64,000 bases of DNA from contig JAXDDX010000060.1 of the NCBI GenBank assembly GCA_034670405.1, positions 1,432,001 to 1,496,000 on the forward strand, read 5' to 3'. Below, piece by piece: positions 22,632 through 32,330 of this stretch. The notes under the pieces were generated by a model. The model was given only the letters and a program-made list of their open reading frames with translations, did not search any database and was not told the DNA's origin. Position 1 is the first letter of the stretch. Each line of letters starts with the position of its first letter. The translations under genes and the position numbers were made by a program. The stretch comes from Hoplostethus atlanticus. Its lineage: Eukaryota > Chordata > Actinopteri > Trachichthyiformes > Trachichthyidae.

Positions 22632-23501
22632 GCCTTAAGCCTCTGCGTGAAAAGCTCTTGTACGCTGAACAGAGCAGGGCTGTAAAATCAGCACGTTAAT
22701 GAACCATCTAGGAACACTGGAGTCTGTTAGCAAGCAAGCTCCATAAATATTATCACCCCTGCATGAGGTTTGCTTTTATTATTATTATTATTATTATTCT
22801 TTTAGAGTACAATAAAAACACAAAGGAGACTTCCTACCACCATGTGCATTAGAAGATGCTTTGTGCACACCCTAACAATTTCCCAAAATGCTCCGTTGTG
22901 GATGGCCCACTGTGAAATACACTGTTGAGACAGCACCAGCATGGATTGGACAGAGGAATGAAATCTACAGTATAAGCTTTCTGCTCAAACTAGTAAAGAT
23001 AAAGGGAAATTAAAGATAATGGTAGGAATACAGAAAAACATTGTAATATTGTGTCTTCAATTGGCTCTCGGCTTGAAACTAACAGAATCTATTACACTTC
23101 TGCTTAAAAGGCAGATTCAGTGAATTGTACAATTGTACAAACAACATCATGAGAATGGAGCCATTTTGAGTTAAGGGTTACTACATGTTGTTGAGTATGT
23201 GTTTGAGTGATTTTTGCTGCAGCTCCAAGGACAAAGTAAAGCGTTTCTTTGAGAGAACAACCTGGTTAGTCTTTTCCGTGTCTTGTGATAAGAGTGGAAC
23301 AGTGAGTTTTTATCTTCCATGACAATGTTTTTACGATCCTGTAGCAGTTATCAATTACCGCATCATTTCCCCAGATCCTCTGCACACGAACTACACAAAC
23401 CTCTGTTTGAATGACTGCAACCCCTCCCCCGTCCCTCCTTACCTCTCCTCCTGCCACCCGCCCCCCCCCCCCCCTCTCTAACCCAGAGCCAGGGACCTTA
23501 C
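21423..23501 (-). other. ptprn2 intron
   Basis: No gene is seen. Simple repeats: (TG)14 at 21504-21531, (TG)n at 21776-21797, (AG)20 at 22589-22628 and (TTA)n at 22776-22799. A C14 run at 23461-23474 (G14 in the transcript) lies 28 bases after the donor of the neighbouring exon. Confidence 0.7.
22589..22628. repeat. (AG)20 microsatellite
   Basis: Perfect dinucleotide run in a ptprn2 intron. Confidence 0.95.
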
Positions 23502-23575
23502 CTTTGTCTGGACCATGCCGGCTCTCTGGTCTCTCAAGTGCTCCAGGGTAGCGGCAATATCAATCTCTTTAGCAC
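23502..23575 (-). CDS. ptprn2: ptprn2 exon, end of phosphatase domain
   Basis: Acceptor TGTTGCAG, donor AAAG|GTAAGG. It encodes [20 protein letters not shown] and MVQTK, the helix after the P-loop in the PTP-like domain. It enters in phase 1 (the first codon of Gly is split) and leaves in phase 0, matching both neighbours. Confidence 0.97.
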
Positions 23576-24209
23576 CTGCAACAGACCGAAAATTGGACTG
23601 AGTTCAAAGCAGCGGGGTAATCCAGCTCACATCTGTCAATCTCTCTTTATACTGGGCTCCCTTTGGAACAGCGCAGCGATTGAAAATTATTACATTCATC
23701 CCTCGAAAGACTTGGATGTGAGCCATAGACTGTTTCCCGATAAAATATGCAGGAGGATATTTTTGGGTCTGGGAAATGTGCAATAATGCATTCAAAAATG
23801 CTAAGCATTGGCTTCTCCGTGAGAATCTTGTACAGAAATGGTTCTAAATTATGTCAAACTATGAAGTCCGCTAAAAGCTTTGAGACATAACAATATTTGT
23901 GTGTGTGTAATGCATGTGAAAAGAATCTGCAATCTCTAATTTACAATGATTTATTGCAAATCCAGCTACCCAGCAGATGATGAGCCTATGCAACAGTTGA
24001 TCGTTGGGTCTGGTGTTGTTTTGCCAGAGGATGATGCTAATCTCATTCTACTTTCAACTTTTTGGTAAAATAGGATTTGAAGAAGTGAGCCAGGGTTCAT
24101 TTGAGTTGTCCTTTCCAAAAAAAAAAAAAAATCAACAGAGAGAAGAGATAGAAAAAAAGAGGTAGCCCCTAAGCTCTCAAGATGTTTTTGAAAGTGAGGG
24201 AGAGAGGAA

Positions 24210-24241
<32 letters not shown>

Positions 24242-25576
24242 AAGGGGGGTAGTTAATGCAGTTGGACTTCGCACTCAAAGTACTCAAAGTGCTCCAACAA
24301 GACTTTCATGTTTCAGAAGAGTTGGATTCCAAAGTTAAGCTGAAGAGAGACTCTTCCAACAAGAAAAAGCTTGGAGAGTGAGATTATGCTCATTTTATAC
24401 ATTGAATTCTGGAGGAGAAAACAAAGTGGGCAGAAGAACGAGGGCGGTTTTGTGCCAGGGCCTTTACACCTTTCATCACATTGGGGACCAGCACATCCAA
24501 CCCTGAACTAGAAGAACTCCAACAGGATAGGACACAGAGATGGAGGGGAAGGTCCTTATGTCCTCATAACCTGTTCTGATTGGCTGGGATTGTTAGGAGA
24601 GCATGCAGAGAAAGGGACAGGGGGCAATAGCTGTGAGAGCGATAGCAGTGGCTAGTAGTTGCATGTTAACATTGGCTTATTTGCTAAATTAGCCTGCTGG
24701 CTAGCTAGCTAGCTAACAGTTTGTTCAGGTTAACTGAGCTGACTCTTCTCAAGCTACAACTTAACTAGTGTTTTGGAGTAGAGACAAGGGCTAAAGCAAG
24801 ACAGCTTGCTGTGTCACAGTAAATCAATTTGTACACCAATCTACCTTTTCAGACTATTCACTTTTACTTCTAACTACACCCACACCACAAATACCTTTTT
24901 TTAATTATACAAAACTAAGCAGGGACTGTCGCAACTTGCAATAACAGAAACTAAAATGTAAATGTGCTTGGAAGCCCAGAAATCATACAAGGTTATGCTC
25001 TAATCTTGGTTTAGTTTATATTTGAGTAGACGAACAAGTCTCTCTCAAAGCCCAGAGAGACGAGCCAAGACTCATCCAGAGACACTTTTCGGACCTGCTC
25101 CATTAGTACTGTTAAAAAAATAAAAATAATAAAAAAAAGTTCCCATTAAATATTAAATATCGATTCAACTGCTGAAGACCACAATAACAACATTTGCACT
25201 GATTTTAGATGGATTTTCCCTTTAAACATTTCATTTCCATGCATGTGCTATCTAAATTCATGTTGCAATTGTGATGCAGGTCAATATGGCGTGACGGTAG
25301 CTTAATAGATAATTACTAATGTGAGTAATGGTTTCTTCTTTCTCTTCTCTTCTCTTCTCTTCTCTTCTCTTCTCTTCTCTCCTCTCTTTGTTCCACTCTC
25401 CCCACTACTAGTAACTTCCTCTGTTTCTGTCTCTTTCTTCCTTGCTTTCTAGGCCGCAGAAAGTCACCCTCTAATGCATCCCCAAGACCTTTTGCTGAAA
25501 ATGAGAGGCTTTAGTGTTGCCAGGGCAACACTTCAACACAAGCAGAAAGAGTGAAAGGGAGGCCATTGATGCTTAC
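23576..25576 (-). other. ptprn2 intron
   Basis: Holds (GA)n at about 24215-24243 and an 8-unit (TCTCT) pentamer repeat at 25341-25380, plus overlapping GCTA repeats near 24700-24715. No gene or RNA is recognised. Confidence 0.65.
25341..25380. repeat. Pentanucleotide repeat (TCTCT)8
   Basis: Eight perfect copies in a ptprn2 intron. Confidence 0.95.
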
Positions 25577-25641
25577 CTTTAGCCATCCTATTGAGGACCA
25601 TGTCAATCAGAATGTAAGTCCCACTCCTGCCAGCTCCATCA
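25577..25641 (-). CDS. ptprn2: ptprn2 exon with the P-loop
   Basis: Acceptor CTCTGCAG preceded by a CT-rich tract formed by a (GA)n repeat on the other strand; donor AAAG|GTAAGC. Together with the last two bases of the upstream exon it encodes [20 protein letters not shown] and AK. The P-loop reads C-S-D-G-A-G-R-S-G. The Cys and Arg of a phosphatase are kept, but Asp stands where active enzymes have Ala. This is the known change that cripples activity in IA-2beta. Confidence 0.97.
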
Positions 25642-26671
25642 CTGCAGAGAAAGAGAGTCAGAGAGAGAGAGAGAGAGGGAGAGAGAGAGAGAGATCATTA
25701 AAGTGGCAGAGTAAAGCTCGAGTTGCTTTAATCTGAGAATGTTTTTCTTATACAGAAACAAATTGCACTGTGAGGTAAAGAATATTTAAACACAGACTGG
25801 CCCGTCATATGCATGGAGGTACACCTTGCTACAATGTTGGCTTAAAACCTGGTAGATCAAATAGAATACCTAAATACCCAAATCGATAATAACCTTAATA
25901 TTAATATGAAAACTCCTGTGCCAATCTGAATTTTCCAATAAATGTGATTATAAAAAAAACTGTGCACATGAGTGCATGTGTGGTCTTGAGACTTCCTCAG
26001 CTATGGGGGAGAGGGGAATGGTTTCTGAGGCGCACAGGGGACAAAGGCTTTTAAATGCATGCACCTCAGGAGCAGAGGAGAGGTTGAGAGGCCAGGGGCG
26101 GTTCGAGAACAGCTTTTGGAGAGCCTTGCTTTTCCATTACTCCAGAGATAGTCTTATGAAAAGCCTCCCTTTGTGCCCGCCGGCCATTCAACGGCTCTGC
26201 ATGTTAATTGCAAACAAGGCGTGCACATCTCTCTAATAAAGGCAAGGCCAATAAAACAGGAGAGCGTCCTGAGCACCACTGCTTCATTAATCCACTGCTA
26301 GACACTCAGTCCGTACATCTCCCTATAGGGAGAGCAGCCAGCCTGGCCCCACGCATGACTTAACAGGATATGACTATTAAAAGTGGTTAGACAGATACCT
26401 GGTGTTTAATACAACCCAATCAAGGCCAGTTAACTAACTCAACCAAATGGGAAATGGAAGTGTCTTTGGCTGAGTGTCTTTGTGTCCTATTTCCGTAAGG
26501 ACACAGCCACTGGAATAAACTGCAGCTCCACTGGACCCAGATAGAGTAAATGGACTGAGCGGGTTTAAATAAACAGCCTCTCCCCTCACAACACACAGGG
26601 CATGGCAAACATTCTCTATCCCAATTCACCAGGGTCATCGATTGTCACAAGGTTCAAATAGTTATACTTGC
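25642..26671 (-). other. ptprn2 GC-AG intron
   Basis: A 1,030-base intron whose 5' splice site on the minus strand is CAG|GCAAGT rather than GT. The frame (TGC AG|T, Cys-Ser of the P-loop) leaves no alternative GT donor. (GA)n at about 25660-25694 forms the pyrimidine tract of its acceptor. No gene is seen. Confidence 0.85.
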
Positions 26672-26725
26672 CTGCAGTGAACAATTATCGGGCAAGATCG
26701 ACCCCGGTAGCACTTGTTAACCTTT
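26672..26725 (-). CDS. ptprn2: ptprn2 exon, strand leading to the P-loop
   Basis: Acceptor TTATTTCAG, donor CTGCAG|GCAAGT (GC type). It encodes [17 protein letters not shown], with the Arg before it completed across the upstream junction (AG|A). It ends in the Cys of the P-loop plus AG of the following Ser. The segment is nearly invariant in PTPRN and PTPRN2. 54 bases; phase 2 in, phase 2 out. Confidence 0.96.
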
Positions 26726-28857
26726 CTGAAATAAAAGAGAGAAAATGGGACATTATTGCTAGCTTGACGCCAAGTTGTCAAAACAGGCAACTAATTAATA
26801 TTTTGAGAACAAGATCGATGGTCCATTCTCTTAAATAATTACCCTCACTAAATAATGATGATCAGTTCAAGTCAGAATGCTGATGCAATGAGATTTATGA
26901 AGGATTCCTTGTGGTCTGGATGGAATTAATGGCTACAATAATCAAAAGAACTAAACAAATCCTGGGTGATGTACTCCCCTGTCAATAGTCGCTATAATTT
27001 GAGGACGGAAAGAAATCCCTGTCAGACAGAGGAAATAAATGGAGCATCATTTAAAACAGCATTATTGTGACATGTGGCTGATGGATATGGTAGTGTGATG
27101 TTGTGATCGCCGACCGCCGACGCATTAACCTCGGCCAATTATGAATGTTATACACCACAGGCACGGTGAAGGGCAACAAGCCTTTTCACACCCCACTGTT
27201 GCCATGGAAACTGACTACACTGAGGCTTCTGCATTTTTCATTCCCTAATTTTTTCACCTTTCAACAGCAACAAAAAAAATAATGATATAAAAATAAAAAA
27301 ATAAAATTAAAGTCTGAATATCTCACAGTTTTTATTTTGTTAGTTTTTAAACATCACAAATTCATAATTGGAAAATCAAGATCAAACTGTAAATAAATGC
27401 ATAGACATGCCATGAATATCCTACAAAATAGATTAATATGAATAGTGTTCAGACAGGCTATAATAATAATAATAATAATAATAATATAATCTTCAAATAA
27501 ATCTATTGTATTATGGTGTTAAATACTTCCAAAGGCGATGAAAGCAGTACATTTTAGTAGCTAGTTAATTTTTTGTTAGTTTTATTTGTCAAAAGAGTGC
27601 ATTGCTTATTTCTCAGGTGATATTTTATTTTATTTTATTTAGTTTTTATTTTATTTTAAAAAATTTAATAAATGAATAAAATCTGAAAATCAAACATGTT
27701 CTTGGATAAAGAGCATAGAGGGTCGGAGTTCCCATGCAAGCCAGAGGAAAGAGAAGTGAGAAGGAGGGAGGGAGAAAGAGAGAGAGAGACAAGAGTGAGA
27801 GAAAGACAGTGTGTGCACAGGCCTGGCTGAGGAGACACAGTTTCCAATGATCACTTTTGTGACTATGCAACTGGGCTCATATTACTAGCTGCAACATCAC
27901 AAAAATGACACTGGCAACCGCAAAATACTGAGTTGGCCGAAACCATGACATGAGTGTACATCGTGTGGATCTGAGACCTCTGAATCACGTAATGGTGGTC
28001 ACAGAGCTTTAGAGCAATAGATCCCAAATGACCTACAGTAGTATGTATGGAGTTACACCAGAGCATTGTGGTCGTCTTGATAACAGGTAGGGGGTCTCTG
28101 AGTAGACCTACCACCAGGAGAGCAAACCTTACGGATGTAATCAGATGATTTCGTAACAACACCGCACAAACGTACACACCGATATACCTGTACCAAAATA
28201 ACCAGATATAACTAGCCACAAGCTACACCCAGTTTAGTTTGAAAAAGGATGACATAATAAAGCTGCTCCGCTTATTCTTTTTCCCTCTCATCTGCATTAC
28301 AAACCAGGAGGACAGACTTCCATTCACACATCTGACGCATCTATTCTCATTTGGAGGGTTTTTCCTATCCCTCCTGGGTTTTCCCAGGGGGGCTATTGCT
28401 GCTGTTCTGCCAGAACACATTATATGAAGAATAGAGTGAGGTTATTCAGTCACTAGCTTTCCCCTCTCCCCTGTTTTTAGCTAGACAGCTCCCATTTAAT
28501 TGGGTGTTTGAATTAGGTGTGTTTTTTTCCAAGCCAAGCCATGCAGTGAGGGACTGTTAATTTGCTGCATCATATGAGCCAGAGGGAGGTGAGGGGAAAA
28601 GGCCCAAGATGAAAGAAATAGCACAGAAAGACAGTCCTTATTAGAACAACAATATCAACCATTCTCTAAGACACCAAAAGGCAGAAGGGCAAAAGGGAGA
28701 AGGACCAGAAAGCACAGAGAGAATACAAACTAAGGGAAGGTGATTAAGAAACATGCTTAGGATAAAGGCCAGATGTAACAGCATTAGGTGGTCTGAGGTC
28801 TCCTGAGCTCCATTATCTGAGCACCCATGTACCCAATTAGCAGGCTCTTCACTGTAC
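26726..28857 (-). other. ptprn2 intron hosting mir-153
   Basis: Besides the microRNA it holds an (AAT)n run at 27460-27486 and TTTTA repeats at about 27620-27660, a TA-rich stretch near 27,270-27,660, and a GA-rich stretch at 27,755-27,800. No other gene is recognised. Confidence 0.75.
27836..27921 (-). ncRNA. mir153: microRNA precursor mir-153
   Basis: The minus strand contains the miR-153-3p sequence (27849-27870, seed TGCATAG) and the miR-153-5p arm (27887-27908, beginning TCATTTTTGTGATG). They are separated by a 16-base loop that reads AGTAATATGAGCCCAG. Both arms pair as a hairpin, from TGCGG...CCAGTGTC on one side to ATTGGAAACTGTG on the other. In vertebrates miR-153-2 lies in an intron of PTPRN2 in the same orientation, as here. 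It is neuronal and targets transcripts such as alpha-synuclein and APP in mammals (known for the family). It is probably processed from the ptprn2 transcript. Confidence 0.97.
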
Positions 28858-29024
28858 CTGCGGAAGTCCAGCAGGGTCCTGGCTGAGTCGGGGATTCCAC
28901 GGTCCATCCAGGACAGGAAGTGAAACTGGGTGACGGTGCGTGTCTCATTGGTCTGCAGATTCTTCAGGTAGAAGCTCCGCACCAGGAAGTCCTCACACCA
29001 GATGTGCTCTGACACCAGGTTGAC
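28858..29024 (-). CDS. ptprn2: ptprn2 exon with the WPD-loop equivalent
   Basis: Acceptor CTCTGCAG, donor CGCAG|GTACAG. It encodes [20 protein letters not shown], then [20 protein letters not shown], then [15 protein letters not shown]. Where active phosphatases have W-P-D-x-G the sequence reads W-M-D-R-G-I-P. Human PTPRN2 has Tyr at the Pro position. 167 bases, phase 0 in and phase 2 out. Confidence 0.98.
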
Positions 29025-29287
29025 CTGCAGAGACCAAGGAGGAATAAACGTCTTGCAGTTGGGATTTGAACCTATGCGGATGATGCTGTTCAATTTCAGG
29101 CAAACGGAACGTGTTAATTACATCTCCACACTGGAAATGACAGCGGTATTAACCAGGCAAGTCAACTAGGAATGCATTTTTATTCACACAACAGCCTGCA
29201 GGAGTGAACCTTGCATCAAACTACATCAAATGTCCTAATGTTTACAGCAGTTCCACTTTGAAACGTTCTACCCCCTTCCTGACATAC

Positions 29288-29407
29288 CTCATAGATGTGG
29301 TAGACGTCAGATCCCTCGTCTGGCCAGTAGTGGTGACACTGTTTCACTCCGTTTTCAGAAAGCGGGGTCAGCATGACGACGACGACGCAGCCGCTCTCCC
29401 ACACCAT
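29288..29407 (-). CDS. ptprn2: ptprn2 exon, phosphatase domain core
   Basis: Acceptor GGTGTGTAG, donor GAG|GTATGT. It encodes [20 protein letters not shown] and [20 protein letters not shown], the classical QMVWE...V.M.T...E.G..KC..YWP motif region of PTP domains. 40 codons, phase 0 at both ends. Confidence 0.98.
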
Positions 29408-32252
29408 CTACACACCGGGGGGGGTTACGCAGAGAGAGGTCAGACATCGCTCAAACATTTCCCGAGACCGCAGACCTTTCATATGCATACAACGTTACAG
29501 AAGCCCTAATGTGGAACTGAACTATGCCACGAAGAGCAGTATATTGCACATTATGCAACATTACATGACACTTCTGGTAGTGTTACTTTAGGATGAAATT
29601 GATTTCTTGATCTTGGTCCAGGAAGTATGAATAAATGTCACACCTCCATGTGTGACAAATGATAAATGGTGGGTAGATCAGCAGGAGGGCACGTCACACA
29701 AGGCTTCATATGTCGCTCTCAGCTCTCAGTTGTCTAAGCCAGATCACAAGATCTAGCGCCCTGCTCCATTTCATCTTATCACAATCTAATGTGTCCTTGG
29801 GAAAAATAGAGGCCCATAGCAGCCATTAGGAAAATGAGGGAAGAAACACAGGTTTTATAGGGTGCTATAAAAACACAATGGTCTTGACTATACACTAATC
29901 ACAAGCTTCTGTGATCCAGCCCAGTGGACACATTACACACCAACTGTGCCAGACTATGATGAGATTATGCTATCAAAGATGGTGATAATGTAAGGGAATA
30001 TTATCAATTTAGTCTTGAAAAGTTTAGCGAGTAATTCCAGGTAAAATGAAATAAAATGGAATCTTGCGCTGCATCTCCACTTTCAGCTCCACAGTCGAGA
30101 CCTGTGCCTTTTCCATTAGATAAACAAATACTGGGTCCCAGCAACCATACCAACCCTCTATACGTTTTTATATCGAAGGAGAAGACAGAATACAAAAAAA
30201 GGAATCAAAAGAAGAAGTTGCTGTCTGGGAGAGTTCTGTTATTTCATGCTGATTGGCTTTTTGCATCGAATTCTGTGGAGAGGGGAACAGGAGAGCGAGG
30301 CCCAGTAGAGGTAAGGTAATAGCCGGGGACAAGAGGGAGGGAAGGAGGGGAGCGGGATGGAGGACTGAAGGATGAGGGGATGGAGGGTTGAGGGGGGGGT
30401 GGAGGAATGAGGAGTGGAGGGTGGAGGGGAGGATTAGAGCAGAGCTGCCTTTCAGAGCGCTGCCGGAGGCCAGTGTGGATTAGATAGGACAGAGCAAAAG
30501 ATTTGCCTTCTGCATAGCCCATTTGCATGTGAGTGCCAGTGTTTCCCCTGTTTGTTTATTTTTAATGGGGAAAAGAGTGAGTTTTTCCACCACAGTCCAA
30601 GGTTAACCATACTGAATAATGAATGACTACTACTTATTCCAAGACACAAGCCTGATGTTCAGTGTGTCAATCAATCCGCGTTTTAATTTCCCATTATTTT
30701 CTGTTTAATTGAGAAAGATTTTGAATTGAATTTATGGTTAAAAAGTCCATTTGATTGGATAATGGGTACTGCATTTATTCACCTGGCAAGGAAAATTGGC
30801 AGACAAACAAACAAGAACACTAACAGACAATTAGCAACTGTTTCATTTGAGGCACTTTCAAATTTTACAAATTACATATAGGAAACATCATTCCCATTTC
30901 AACTGATCTAGTCAATCAACGTGCACTTTCTAAACAATAGCACAGCACAGTGGCTGGGTGAAAACATGTACTGTGTTTTTTACTCTTTTTTTTTTAACAG
31001 TGGCACCATATTAGCACAGTGTTTGTAAGCAAGTATCCATTTTTTTGTGTAGTTAGATTGAAACCTTTTAGTCTTACTGAGCGTTCCTTATGTTTTTCAT
31101 TAGATGAGCAGAGTTGCGCCTAAACAGTCGTTACCACTTTGCAACTATAAAGTCAGCACTATTGTATGATATGAACAGAGTATCCATTCAGCACAAGTTG
31201 AAGAGTGAAGGGCCAGCTGGTCTGCTAGGATTTATGCTTCACACTTATACATCCTGGTCACGGCTAGTGGAGTTAGTCCACCATATGGAGGCGATGGGCC
31301 CACTAATTACTACAGTGCTGTCCTATTAACACATAAGAACACCATTTGGCAACCATGCATCATTTGAGGCCATACCTCCATACCAGTCAACATGTTTTAC
31401 AATAGCCTATATCCAGTGATAAATGGCAAGTTCCTGTGACATTTATGGGCATGGACAGGAATGCAAATAACCTCAACAAAAATGCTAATATGAGCAAACA
31501 TCAGCGTTATTATATATAATATCATAATTCCTGGTGTCGCGTATAAGTACAGTATTATGTACAATCTGTTCTCAGTGTGTCTGCAAGTTTCAGAAAGCAA
31601 AATATATATTTTTTAAAAGACCTTATTAATGCTACATGGAATAGATTTTAAGATTTTGGAGATTTCTCACTGAACATAGTAATGAATGTTCTGCAACTAT
31701 AAATGGGCAGAATAAGAAATAACTGATTGGTAAAGGACATGAAGTCCAATTGTGTCATAGGCACTTTGGATGCATATTGCATGAATATCCCTGATCTGTA
31801 TCTAAAAGTGGACATGCAGCACAAAGAAACCTGTCATTACATGGTGAAAAATGAAGAGCCCTAATAACTGCATTTAATATTTTAATACTTTTTAAGACGT
31901 TAGATTTAGATTTAGAGCTTTTTTTTTAAAGAAGCTGGTTCTGTAGTGACAGCGTTTTACTGACTAGTAAGAGTAGTAGTAGTACTATCGCCTCACCACT
32001 TTGAGAACTTCCATCATCTTTGAAACACCTCAAGTGATACAACAGGCTGAAGAAAGAGCAATCTGGACATCATGCAGTGAGACCATGCAGAAGACACCAG
32101 TAACACACCAAAACATGCACTACCAGCGCCAAAGCTATTGGTAAACCACACAAAAACGACGGGTCAGGTGCAACTCTATTGTGCTGAAAGCCTCATTTCA
32201 GTGGGAACAAACGTCTGACAAAAGACAGACAGCGAATGGAGGTGAGTTTTAC
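29408..32252 (-). other. ptprn2 intron
   Basis: No gene seen. It contains a strongly G-rich, purine-biased patch on the + strand at 30,321-30,436 (C-rich in the transcript). The rest is AT-rich. Confidence 0.65.
30321..30436 (+). other. Purine-rich G-run patch (potential G-quadruplex or triplex DNA)
   Basis: More than 110 bases almost free of pyrimidines apart from scattered T, with over ten runs of three to eight G. It is on the non-template side of ptprn2 transcription only in the sense that the transcript carries the C-rich strand. Structure is inferred from composition. Confidence 0.6.
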
Positions 32253-32330
32253 CTGCCAGAAGTCTGCCACCGTGGAAGGAAGAGGGCCTTGGGAGGCGAT
32301 ATGAGTGGGGTTGCGAGGGTCATGGTCCAT
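32253..32330 (-). CDS. ptprn2: ptprn2 exon, phosphatase domain
   Basis: Acceptor TCTCCCAG, donor CAG|GTAAAA. It encodes [20 protein letters not shown] and VADFWQ. The ATQGP motif of classical PTPs is ASQGP here. MDHDPRNP and TVADFWQ distinguish PTPRN2 from PTPRN. 26 codons, phase 0 both ends. Confidence 0.98.
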
